Positions 15,716-21,608 of a stretch of DNA of 64,000 nucleotides are shown here, one piece after another. Positions within the stretch are counted from its first letter, which is position 1; the number at the start of each line of letters is the position of its first letter. The position numbers were made by a program, and so were the translations under genes. Origin of the DNA: Sphingopyxis flava (GTDB lineage Bacteria; Pseudomonadota; Alphaproteobacteria; Sphingomonadales; Sphingomonadaceae); NCBI RefSeq assembly GCF_900168005.1, contig NZ_FUYP01000007.1:62001-126000 (forward strand), written 5' to 3'. The notes under the pieces are model-generated. The model was not told where the DNA came from, ran no database searches, and worked only from the letters and a program-made list of their open reading frames with translations.

Positions 15716-15821
15716 AATTTGCCCTCAGAGGGCCCTTACAGCGCAGAGAGGGTCTCCAGGCTACTGCCCTACCAGGGGTGTCCGTAATGGCTCTCTACGG
15801 GCTCCTGAGGGCAAAATAGAG
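15716..15821 (+). repeat. Long hairpin element downstream of terL, copy 2 (arms exchanged)
   Basis: The right arm at 15793-15821 (29 bp) is the perfect reverse complement of 13277-13305. The left arm (AATTTGCCCTCAGAGGGCCC from 15717) resembles the reverse complement of the right side of copy 1. The loop shares TCTCCAGGCTACT with copy 1 in the same orientation. The two copies therefore bracket terL and the gp19.5-like gene. Confidence 0.78.
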
Positions 15822-16028
15822 CATATTGAGATGATGGTCTCCCTATGATGAGGGACCGGATCGTTTTTGGTGCATAAATCTGAGGGCCCATATACGCGGG
15901 GCCATCTCGGGCGTTCCCCCCCTTGGGGGTGGCCGGGCCGCGGGCCTCCGCTGGCGCATTTGCTTGGCACGACTAGGCGCGGCGGGGCGCTTTTCTGCGC
16001 GTTTAATGGCACAATGGGGGCGATTATG

Positions 16029-16084
16029 GCGCACGAGGTGGGCTCGAAGGGCGCACGAGGTGGGCTCGAAGGGTGCACGAGGTG
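16029..16084 (+). repeat. 22-bp tandem repeat, two and a half copies
   Basis: The unit from 16029-16050 (GCGCACGAGGTGGG, ending CTCGAAGG) is repeated exactly at 16051-16072 and again partly at 16073-16084. It lies in the non-coding interval before the early genes, where T7 has its left short-repeat array. It is not a CRISPR: there are no spacers. Confidence 0.8.
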
Positions 16085-16869
16085 CCGCCGGGATTGGATC
16101 GGCTGCCCGTCTGCCTCCCCCTGATTTTTTTCGATTGCCTATAGCCTGCGTCCCCATATCGCGCCCCTAGCGTTCCCTAGGGAAAACCCGTCATCACAAG
16201 AGGACAATCATCATGGGTTGACAATGGGCTCCAACAGGTCCAGATTAATGGCTGTCAACGGCTTCCAGCCACCGACGCCCGCCGACCGGTCCCGCAAACG
16301 GGGCATAGGTTACGGGAACCGCATGGACACCATCGCTAGGCGATGCTCTGCCAGTAAGGCGCTTCCCTACGGACCTAGCAGGAAGGCAAGGCTAACCGCG
16401 TTTAGCAGTCAGTAGCTCCGGCTCGCGGCGTAAGACTAAACCGGCGAGGTCTCAGGCATCAGGGCCAACGGCCTGTTGACACAAATCATGGCCCGCCGCG
16501 CCCAACGGCAAGCGGACCTAGGGTAACCGCCAAGGCTACCTGATAGGTGAATTGACACCTAACCGGCCCTGATTGCCGCCTTGGCCTAGTTAGCGGATTG
16601 GTGGAACCATCGCTGACGTCCCCTAGCGCGGTAAGAGACGACCGCGCCAGCTCGAAGTCACAGTAGGGTGGCAATGGGGGTGTCTGTCGAGTAGGCCCAT
16701 GTTTGCGACGCTAGAGGACCGACTACAGACGTCACGGCGGGCGCGGAGCCATGCCAATGTCATTGCGGGTCCTTGCTTCCCTTAGGGGTTCGCCGTGTGG
16801 CGGTAATTGCAAACGAAAAGGGAAATCCCTGTCCTACGCGATAGCAAGCTAATGGGGGCAGGGGGTTTC

Positions 16870-16964
16870 CATGACGGCACATAATCAGCCCTTGGCGCTA
16901 ACTAGACGAACTCCAAACTTGGGTAGGATTAGCTGACCATGCCGCGCGGTTATGTGCCGTCATG
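16870..16964 (+). repeat. 15-bp perfect inverted repeat ahead of the first early gene
   Basis: CATGACGGCACATAA at 16870-16884 is the exact reverse complement of TTATGTGCCGTCATG at 16950-16964, with 65 bases between. The spacer and the flanking CCCTG/CAGGGGG complementarity could extend a larger fold. It ends 40 bases before the first early gene start and may be an operator pair or a transcript-processing structure. Confidence 0.7.
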
Positions 16965-17004
16965 TGAACCTTATGTTCCCTGATAGTCATCATAGGAGGA
17001 CGTT

Positions 17005-17172
17005 ATGGCTGTCGAGACAATCGACGTAACGCCCACATGGTCCGGCATCCTGCCCGCTCTCCTAGCGGCGCATGAGAACGGCACCTTTGAGGGGCGCAAG
17101 ATCGCGCAAGCCGAATTGGAGCGCATGGCGGCCATTGCTGACAAGTATGTCGCTGAGCACAAGGAGGATTGA
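17005..17172 (+). CDS. Small phage early protein, unknown function
   Basis: 55 residues (MAVETIDVTPTWSGILPALL... YVAEHKED), missed by a longer ORF cut-off. It has a strong RBS and the recurring leader ATCATAGGAGGACGTT directly before the ATG at 17005. The sequence shows the pattern common in phage small proteins, LLAAHENGTFEGRKIAQAELERMAAIADKY, likely two helices, of a family without known function. It is the first gene after the non-coding region and is followed 3 bases later by the next small gene. Confidence 0.7.
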   Translation: MAVETIDVTPTWSGILPALLAAHENGTFEGRKIAQAELERMAAIADKYVAEHKED

Positions 17173-17175
17173 GCT

Positions 17176-17343
17176 ATGGCGCATCCTGCCTACGCAATCG
17201 GCTGGTCCGATTGGATACGCCGCGAGCAGCCTAATGCTCGTTATGTTTACTCGCCGGATCAAATGACGCGCTATGCGTACTCGAAAGGGTACGAGGATGC
17301 GGCGCGCCGGGATCGCAAGGCTTATGGGAGGGTGGCGCGATGA
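17176..17343 (+). CDS. Small phage early protein, unknown function
   Basis: 55 residues starting at ATG 17176 (MAHPAYAIGWSDWIRREQP), aromatic and Arg-rich, ending RRDRKAYGRVAR. The stop TGA at 17341 overlaps the next gene's ATG (ATGA), and an AAGGAGG lies within the end of the previous gene at good distance. I do not recognise it. Tight packing and RBS support it as a real gene. Confidence 0.65.
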   Translation: MAHPAYAIGWSDWIRREQPNARYVYSPDQMTRYAYSKGYEDAARRDRKAYGRVAR

Positions 17344-17522
17344 CTGGCAACCCGTTCAAGCCCGGTGACAGGGTTTCTGGCACCTTCTGGGGCGAGCCCT
17401 TCACCGGAGACGTTATCGAAGTGCGCTCTGATCGCCTCCTGTGGGTGCGCCGTGATGGCCGGACGCATCAGGAATGGTTTCACACCGGAAGCCTCACGAA
17501 AATTGAGGAGGGCGGACAATGA
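17340..17522 (+). CDS. Small phage early protein with an SH3/KOW-like strand pattern
   Basis: 60 residues: KPGDRVSGTFWGEPFTGDVIEVRSDRLLWVRRDGRTHQEWFHTGSL. The PGDRV.G...G..FTG.V.E....L.VR.D.G pattern resembles the small beta-barrel modules that bind nucleic acid or protein. It overlaps both neighbours by 4 bases (ATGA), so the group 17005-17728 is one translational unit. The function is unknown; the fold suggestion is inference from pattern. Confidence 0.65.
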   Translation: MTGNPFKPGDRVSGTFWGEPFTGDVIEVRSDRLLWVRRDGRTHQEWFHTGSLTKIEEGGQ

Positions 17523-17728
17523 GCACCTACGCAATCGCCGGGGGTTACAGTTTCACGCCTATGCGCGTCGGTGTCCTCCTAACGTCCCCTAGAGGAGACG
17601 AGATGTTTTTCCAGCCCGGTGACGCCGCGGCGCACCTCTTGGATACGATAGAGGCACTTGACGAGATCGAGGACGATGATCTTCGCGCGTGGCTCTCGGA
17701 GATCGTTTTGGGAGATTATTTTCCCTAA
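17519..17728 (+). CDS. Small phage early protein, unknown function
   Basis: 69 residues, ATG overlapping the previous stop by 4 bases. The N-terminal half is beta-like and the C-terminal half very acidic (LDEIEDDDLRAWLSEIVLGDYFP), about -12 net. Small acidic early phage proteins often mimic DNA or bind host polymerase or defence proteins, but nothing here proves such a role. It ends 20 bases before the next gene. Confidence 0.62.
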   Translation: MSTYAIAGGYSFTPMRVGVLLTSPRGDEMFFQPGDAAAHLLDTIEALDEIEDDDLRAWLSEIVLGDYFP

Positions 17729-17748
17729 AGGCATCATAGGAGGACGTT

Positions 17749-18249
17749 ATGCCTAAGAAATTGGGGCTCACCAAGGATGAGCTTATTGCGCTGAACCCAT
17801 GCTCTCTGGAGGATCGTCTTGCGCTGTTTGGGAAGCGGGACCGGCTAACGGTTCGGCAAGCCATTAGAGCTGGCGCCACGGTTTCCGATATTCTGTGGGT
17901 CGCGCGCCGCCTGAACCTGCGAGATAAGATAGTTGCGTTCGCCGAGCGCGTGGTTGACGAAGTAGCACATTTGAAGGACCGCAGGGCCACCGCCTACGCC
18001 GCGGCCTACGCCGCCTACGCCGCCGCCTACGCCGCCGACGCCGCCGCCTACGCCGCCGACGCCGATCTCGCCCCCGCCGATGCCGAAGCCGCCGACGCCG
18101 CCTACGCCGCCCGCAAGGCCGCCTACGCCGCCGCCAAGGCCGCCGCCAACGCCGCCGACGCCGACACTGCCAGCGCCTGCGTCTGGCGACAGGCTCGGCA
18201 AGACATGATCGCGCGCCAGAAGCAGCTCCTTATCGAAATTTTCGGCTAG
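17749..18249 (+). CDS. Phage protein with Imm5-like N-terminal segment and Ala/Tyr repeat tail
   Basis: 166 residues after a perfect copy of the leader (GGCATCATAGGAGGACGTT, ATG 17749). Residues 1-75 (LEDRLALFGKRDRLTVRQAIRAGATVSDILWVARRL...) resemble the start of proteins usually annotated as putative immunity protein. Residues 77-145 are a run of AYAA/ADAA/AKAA repeats, encoded by an almost pure GC-rich repeat at about 17990-18165, probably one long amphipathic helix or helical bundle. A short Arg/Gln-rich end follows. Such Ala/Tyr-repeat proteins recur in phages; their role is unknown. Repeat length is likely to vary between relatives. Confidence 0.7.
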   Translation: MPKKLGLTKDELIALNPCSLEDRLALFGKRDRLTVRQAIRAGATVSDILWVARRLNLRDKIVAFAERVVDEVAHLKDRRATAYAAAYAAYAAAYAADAAAYAADADLAPADAEAADAAYAARKAAYAAAKAAANAADADTASACVWRQARQDMIARQKQLLIEIFG

Positions 18250-18269
18250 ATCATCATAGGAGGACGATT

Positions 18270-18323
18270 GTGCCCTTGCGTTTTTCCAATAGGCACGATA
18301 TGATGACCGTCATCACAGGATAA
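18270..18323 (+). CDS. 17-residue micro-ORF behind the conserved early leader
   Basis: ATCATCATAGGAGGACGATT is followed by GTG 18270 and 16 further codons (VPLRFSNRHDMMTVITG) before TAA. The same leader drives true genes elsewhere in this region, so this ORF may be translated. It may be a leader peptide for the DUF3574 gene that follows a structured 5' region, or the decayed start of a lost gene. A TTG two bases upstream gives an 11-codon alternative in another frame. Confidence 0.35.
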   Translation: MPLRFSNRHDMMTVITG

Positions 18324-18336
18324 CTAATACCTGACG

Positions 18337-18409
18337 TGCCGGTGAGAGACCGGCAGTTGGGATGAGGGGTCGGGCGTGTCCTCCCCGTCGCCAGACGGCT
18401 CGACCCCTC
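18337..18409 (+). promoter_or_regulatory. Two stem-loops in the leader of the DUF3574 gene
   Basis: TGCCGGT (18337-18343) pairs with ACCGGCA (18349-18355) around a GAGAG loop. GAGGGGTCG (18364-18372) pairs perfectly with CGACCCCTC (18401-18409). No T-run follows. The structures lie between the micro-ORF and the RBS at 18429-18433, so they could control read-through or translation of the gene starting at 18439. Confidence 0.55.
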
Positions 18410-18438
18410 AAATGATCCTCTCACCACAGGAGGTTTGC

Positions 18439-18768
18439 GTGGAATACACACATATCAGCCGCATCTATTTTGGCATGGCTATCCCGTCCGGTGGCGCAGT
18501 CTCAAAAGAAGACTGGGCTGCATTTGAGGCCGAGAATATCGCGGCCTACTTTCCAGACGGATACACCGTCCTGCCTGCTGAGGGCGCATGGCGCGACACC
18601 GACACCGGCCAAACGATACATGAGCCGACTATTGTCGTTGAGGTGGCGCATGATGGGTCGGCACAGACGCAGGCGGCCATCCGAATAGTCGCCACGATCT
18701 ATAAGACCCTGTTTCACCAGCAAGCGGTCATGGTCCAGACGGCGCGCGCCGAGGTGGGTTTCATCTGA
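18439..18768 (+). CDS. DUF3574 family protein, phage-encoded
   Basis: 109 residues starting at GTG 18439, seven bases after a perfect AGGAGG. The sequence follows the DUF3574 pattern: a strand with RIYFGMAIP, GGAVS..DWAAFE, YFPDGYTVL.AEGAWRD, HEPTIVVEV and a C-terminal TARAEVGF. Bacterial members are usually secreted or lipoproteins with about 20-30 extra N-terminal residues; this version has no signal peptide and is presumably cytoplasmic. The function of the family is unknown. An upstream part of the frame (to 18376) overlaps the hairpin leader and is not used in my view. Confidence 0.75.
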   Translation: MEYTHISRIYFGMAIPSGGAVSKEDWAAFEAENIAAYFPDGYTVLPAEGAWRDTDTGQTIHEPTIVVEVAHDGSAQTQAAIRIVATIYKTLFHQQAVMVQTARAEVGFI

Positions 18769-18782
18769 GGTCATCATAAAGA

Positions 18783-18842
18783 GACAGTCTCGATATCAGG
18801 GCTTGGCTGCGGTCGAGCCCTCTTACCGACACTGTTGTCGGG
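18783..18842 (+). repeat. 60-bp duplicated leader element, copy 1
   Basis: Positions 18783-18842 are identical, base for base, to 22949-23008. The element holds two stem-loops: AGGGCT/AGCCCT (18798-18803 with 18816-18821) and CCGACA/TGTCGG (18826-18831 with 18836-18841). It ends in GGG and is followed by an RBS and an ATG in both places. It could be a phage promoter plus structured 5' UTR, or a processing site. Confidence 0.85.
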
Positions 18843-18865
18843 CTCAGAATATAGGAGTGAATTGC

Positions 18866-19249
18866 ATGACTACCATTACCCTCGCTGACGCCACGACCGG
18901 TGTCGGCTCAATCTCAAAGATCGACCAGTTTGCCAATGTCAGTGACGAAGGCGTGAAAGCTAAGGATCGTTATGCGCTCCATGTGGTCGATCCTTTCGTT
19001 CGGGACTTCCTCGGTGTTCGTTCGGAACGGATCGACGCGGCTGTTCGCGGGGCTGGCGTGGACCCGGAACGCGTTTTCTATGAGATCATCCGCTTGGGTG
19101 AAGAAGACTACGCGTCTGCCAAGGATGAAGACGGTTTGCCGCTGGATTTGGCTGACAGGGCTGAGGAAATCTGGGTCGCCGCGTTCGGTGACGATAACGA
19201 TCCTGAAGGCGTCCACCTGAAAGACGTCAACTTCATCCGCGTTGCATAA
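18866..19249 (+). CDS. Phage early protein behind the duplicated leader, unknown function (1)
   Basis: 127 residues from ATG 18866, preceded by ATAGGAG and by the 60-bp leader. It is acidic (net strongly negative), without membrane segment. The middle contains YALHVVDPFVRDFLGV and a helical VDPERVFYEIIRLGEEDY; the end is AAFGDDNDPEGVHLKDVNFIRVA. The protein at 23029, behind the second copy of the leader, ends in a similar way (AFWDEDG..., then NVTMTRIA), so the two may be distant relatives. A terminator-like hairpin follows. The pairing of structured leader, good RBS and own terminator suggests high early expression. Confidence 0.7.
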   Translation: MTTITLADATTGVGSISKIDQFANVSDEGVKAKDRYALHVVDPFVRDFLGVRSERIDAAVRGAGVDPERVFYEIIRLGEEDYASAKDEDGLPLDLADRAEEIWVAAFGDDNDPEGVHLKDVNFIRVA

Positions 19250-19262
19250 CACCGGGAATGTT

Positions 19263-19300
19263 AGGGGTGGGCGTTGGTTGTCTGGGTTGTCCACCCCTTT
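19263..19300 (+). terminator. Terminator-like hairpin after the 18866 gene
   Basis: AGGGGTGG (19263-19270) pairs perfectly with CCACCCCT (19291-19298), followed by TTTC. The loop is 20 bases, longer than usual for an intrinsic terminator, so efficiency is uncertain. Confidence 0.55.
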
Positions 19301-19325
19301 CATTCACGATGTAGGGAATATCACT

Positions 19326-19508
19326 ATGGCAAGAGAGATGGATCAGTATGACGCGGTGATGATCGCTGAGGGCGTCATAGAGGTGCCTGAGGAGCGCTAC
19401 CTGCAAGCGTGGCAACAGCTCCACGATACCGGGCTCGCGTATCAACTTCAGGGCTGGTTCGGGCGCATGGCGCAGGCTTTGATACAGGAGGGCAAAATCA
19501 ATGGATAA
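19326..19508 (+). CDS. Small phage early protein, unknown function
   Basis: 60 residues from ATG 19326 (MAREMDQYDAVMIAEGVIEVPEERYLQAWQQLHDTGLAYQLQGWFGRMAQALI), with AGGGA upstream. This pattern is a small all-helical protein (acidic helix, then a W/Q-rich helix) of a type frequent among phage hypothetical proteins. Its last 8 bases overlap the next gene start. No function can be assigned. Confidence 0.65.
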   Translation: MAREMDQYDAVMIAEGVIEVPEERYLQAWQQLHDTGLAYQLQGWFGRMAQALIQEGKING

Positions 19509-20022
19509 TGTGATTGAGAAGGCACCGCATGAGTGCGCTGACGTGCCGCTTTGTCCGGCCTTCAACCAACTTATCCTCGCCATCGCGCGGGACCTCATGC
19601 CTGAAGGCTGGGACGTGATCCCCGATGCGCCAGATAGCTTAGAAGAGCTGCGCGAGTACTACGTAAAGCATGGTCGCGTGGCGGTAAATGTCGAGAGCCG
19701 CCACGGCTGCACAGTTGGTGACCCTGAAGTGCACTATGCATTCCGTGCGTGGCACGATCTGATCCACGTCTGCAACCCGAACGAGGCGGCATTCACTCTC
19801 GACGGTGAGAAGTACGCAGCCAACGCGCACCGAGAGGAAATCTATCGTCGCCTTGGCTACACGCCGGAGGCCACCTTCTTTGGCGCGCTCATCGAGATCG
19901 AGATCGTGGCACAGAACGCGCATGTGCTGCGGCTTGGCTACTGGCCGGAGGACCCGCGCGCTTTCGCGCTTCGCTGGCTCCATGATCGTGGTTTTGAGGC
20001 GCCGCGCAGCATCGCAGCATAG
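19501..20022 (+). CDS. Phage conserved protein with a WHDLIH motif, unknown function
   Basis: 173 residues from ATG 19501, overlapping the previous gene by 8 bases. The core reads VHYAFRAWHDLIHV around residues 80-93, with two His and one Asp positioned as in metal-binding or hydrolase-like helices. Later comes a long helical part (FGALIEIEIVAQNAHVLRLGYWPEDPRAFALRWL). The histidines and acidic residues would fit a metal site, but I cannot name the family. It is soluble, with no signal or membrane segment. Confidence 0.65.
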   Translation: MDNVIEKAPHECADVPLCPAFNQLILAIARDLMPEGWDVIPDAPDSLEELREYYVKHGRVAVNVESRHGCTVGDPEVHYAFRAWHDLIHVCNPNEAAFTLDGEKYAANAHREEIYRRLGYTPEATFFGALIEIEIVAQNAHVLRLGYWPEDPRAFALRWLHDRGFEAPRSIAA

Positions 20023-20032
20023 GAGCAGGCCG

Positions 20033-20200
20033 ATGGAAATCTTGGTGATCGGACAGGATGACGCCGCAACGTGCCCGGTATGTGGAAAGCGGCTGGACGT
20101 ATGCGACAGACCCATAAGCCACGACGCTGGCGGCCCTGTTTACGCCGGCACGTGCCCTGAGCACGGCGCCTTTAACTGGCAAGTCGAGGAAGAGGAATAA
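20033..20200 (+). CDS. Small zinc-ribbon phage protein
   Basis: 55 residues from ATG 20033 with AGGAG upstream. CPVC at residues 14-17, a lone Cys at 23, and CPEHG near residue 41 give four Cys and one His suited to a small zinc ribbon, followed by a very acidic end (WQVEEEE). Such modules bind nucleic acid or protein partners. Its two ends, but not the zinc-ribbon core, are repeated 0.4 kb downstream at 20429-20482. Confidence 0.68.
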   Translation: MEILVIGQDDAATCPVCGKRLDVCDRPISHDAGGPVYAGTCPEHGAFNWQVEEEE

Positions 20201-20204
20201 CACG

Positions 20205-20429
20205 ATGCCTCGTATCGCAACTGTCATTAACAGCTTTATCCATGATTTTGGAGCGGGAACAAATAACCTGACTGTCAACGTCCCTGCTGGCGCTGTCTGC
20301 CATTGGCACGAAGAAAATCAGTGCTGGTATGTTGATGCGACACAAGTTGAAGCGTTCGCCCGCCACGATGCGATCTACAGAGGGATTCCGGTCTCTTTGG
20401 ACAATTTGGCGCTGGATCGCCGCTCTTGA
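20205..20429 (+). CDS. Small phage early protein, unknown function
   Basis: 74 residues from ATG 20205, four bases after the preceding stop. It has a beta-like N-terminus (VINSFIHDFGAGTNNLTVNVPAGAVCHWH) and an aromatic middle (NQCWYVD). Not recognised. The stop at 20427-20429 shares its last base with the ATG of the degenerate micro-ORF that follows, an arrangement created by the duplication described there. Confidence 0.6.
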   Translation: MPRIATVINSFIHDFGAGTNNLTVNVPAGAVCHWHEENQCWYVDATQVEAFARHDAIYRGIPVSLDNLALDRRS

Positions 20430-20482
20430 TGATCGGACAGGATGACGGCGCCTTTAACTGGCAAGTCGAGGAAGAGGAATAA
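20429..20482 (+). pseudogene. Internally deleted duplicate of the zinc-ribbon gene
   Basis: ATG 20429 opens a 17-codon frame (MIGQDDGAFNWQVEEEE) that equals the first residues and the last residues of the 20033 gene with its central 34 or so residues, including every Cys, removed. At the DNA level the stretch 20448-20489 repeats 20166-20207, carrying with it the intergenic bases and start region of the following gene. It reads as a recombination scar. The product, if made, could not bind zinc. Confidence 0.7.
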
Positions 20483-20486
20483 CACG

Positions 20487-20744
20487 ATGGATTTTCAGAC
20501 AGCAAAGCGGGCTATCCTGGCCGCCGCCGCATCCTGCGGCTGTAGCGTGGTTGAGGCTGGCTCCATAACGATCAGTCCTGGGCCCTGTCACGGCGGACGC
20601 ATCGCCCTCGCATCGGTTCGTGGCGCAGATGGGAGGGAAATCCTGCGCGTTTACACAGATGACGATGTGCGCGCGCTGGTCGCCAGCCAACCCATCGCCG
20701 CCGAGTTCGCGGCTAACGTCAGGCGGTCCCTAGCGGCGGCCTAG
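20487..20744 (+). CDS. Small phage early protein, unknown function
   Basis: 85 residues from ATG 20487. The start lies in the duplicated segment, which supplied its RBS (GAGGAAGAGG). Ala-rich N-terminal helix (MDFQTAKRAILAAAASCGCSVVEAGS), then strands (SITISPGPCHGGRIALASVR) and a second helix (DDDVRALVASQPIAAEFAANVRRSL). The layout alpha-beta-alpha is ordinary and gives no function. It is followed 33 bases later by the protein-kinase-like gene. Confidence 0.6.
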   Translation: MDFQTAKRAILAAAASCGCSVVEAGSITISPGPCHGGRIALASVRGADGREILRVYTDDDVRALVASQPIAAEFAANVRRSLAAA

Positions 20745-20776
20745 TAGCTCACGATCATCATAGGAGGACCATCACC

Positions 20777-21403
20777 ATGTTGAGCGTTGCCAAACCTGCG
20801 GCATTACCGCCGCGCTATGTCGGGCCCGGAAAGCTGATCGCGCCGGGGAGCGGTATCATCAAAACCAAGAAGGCGTTGAAAGACGCAGGGTTCGAGGTGC
20901 TCGGCATGGGGGCACATCAAGTAGCGCTGGCGAAGCCTCGCGGGCGCCGTGTTGTCAAGTTCGCGGCGGGCTACGCTACGGGGGCTTGGTCTGCGATAGA
21001 GATGTTCAAGGCGCACCCTGAGATTGACGAGTTCCCACGCATCTTTGGGGTTGCCGAGTTGCGTGGTGGGGTTTGGGCTGTTGAGATGGAGAGGCTGGTG
21101 CCTGACGGAAACGGAGGTCAAGGCTGGGAAATTGACGGCGAGATGGATTCCGGCGCGTGGGAAGACGTGGCCGACATATGGGGTCACCACATCGCGAATG
21201 CTTTTGAGGAACACTGGGATGGCTTTATCGACCTGCACCACCAAAACTGGATGCTTCGCGGCGACACTCCGGTCATTATCGACCCCTTCAATAGCTGGGA
21301 TGGGATAGACGAACCTGCGACAGCTCGCGCGTTGACCACGCTTGGTACTCGTCGTGGGTCATATCGTGGGTCGCCGGAGACTTTCTGGCGCGGTATCCAT
21401 TAA
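20777..21403 (+). CDS. Protein-kinase-like phage protein (T7 gp0.7-type fold)
   Basis: 208 residues from ATG 20777 after the leader ATCATCATAGGAGGACC. It shows the marks of a minimal kinase fold: a glycine-rich loop GMGAHQVAL (43-51), VVKF with Lys61, a helix with Glu74, a hinge-like VEMERLV (102-108), the catalytic-loop-like D152-L-H-H-Q-N157 and I-I-D169-P for the DFG aspartate. In T7 the early kinase gp0.7 helps shut off host transcription, and many relatives carry kinase-like early genes. Activity toward host targets is inference; the C-terminal host-transcription shutoff part of gp0.7 is absent. Confidence 0.65.
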   Translation: MLSVAKPAALPPRYVGPGKLIAPGSGIIKTKKALKDAGFEVLGMGAHQVALAKPRGRRVVKFAAGYATGAWSAIEMFKAHPEIDEFPRIFGVAELRGGVWAVEMERLVPDGNGGQGWEIDGEMDSGAWEDVADIWGHHIANAFEEHWDGFIDLHHQNWMLRGDTPVIIDPFNSWDGIDEPATARALTTLGTRRGSYRGSPETFWRGIH

Positions 21404-21425
21404 TCACCATAAGGAGACCATCATC

Positions 21426-21608
21426 ATGGCAAAAAGCGAAGTCAGGCTGACCACCGAGGACGGTGGCCGCCTAGTGCTGGGCATCCTTTGGGAGGCCCTA
21501 CGGAACAATAACTACCCTAAGGCCACCAAGGAGCAACTCTTGGGGACGATACGATCCATTGAGGCGGATCATGGGTTGGAACCAAGGAGATATAATCATG
21601 GGCAGTGA
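21426..21608 (+). CDS. Small phage early protein, unknown function
   Basis: 60 residues from ATG 21426, preceded by AAGGAG and the leader variant ATCACCATAAGGAGACC. It is helical and charged (GGRLVLGILWEALRNNNYPKATKEQLLGTIRSIEADHGLEPRRY). Its last 11 bases overlap the next gene. Not recognised. Confidence 0.62.
   Translation: MAKSEVRLTTEDGGRLVLGILWEALRNNNYPKATKEQLLGTIRSIEADHGLEPRRYNHGQ

Larger units (their letters stand above)
15527..17004 (+). other. Non-coding, highly structured phage region (probable joined genome ends and early leader)
   Basis: No convincing gene is found over about 1.5 kb. Visible structure: inverted repeat AGACCACCC/GGGTGGTCT (15558-15566 with 15609-15617); direct repeat TCTTCCTGAGCGG (15651-15663 and 15701-15713); the second hairpin element (15716-15821); a GC-rich stretch with 22-bp tandem repeats (16029-16084); hairpins such as CATCGC-TAG-GCGATG (16331-16345) and TAGGTG/CACCTA near 16543-16560; three TTGACA boxes (16218, 16476, 16552) lacking matching -10 boxes; and a 15-bp inverted repeat (16870-16964). 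In T7 the same interval, right of terL and before the early genes, holds the terminal redundancy and host-polymerase early promoters. Confidence 0.6.

Noticed and set aside
16029..16084. CRISPR array
   Set aside because: Copies are directly adjacent with no spacers. The AYAA-coding repeat at 17990-18165 is likewise coding low complexity, not CRISPR.
16218..16415. Possible 65-residue gene in the non-coding phage region
   Set aside because: TTG/ATG start without RBS, Arg/Ser-rich composition typical of non-coding DNA, and the stretch is full of hairpins.
16218..16557. Three TTGACA boxes as early sigma-70 promoters
   Set aside because: None has a convincing TATAAT-like box 16-18 bases downstream, and one is inside a hairpin loop.
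16200..16700. tRNA, tmRNA or RNase P RNA
   Set aside because: Compact hairpins exist but no T-loop GTTCRA pattern, no acceptor/anticodon arms and no RNase P conserved blocks were found.
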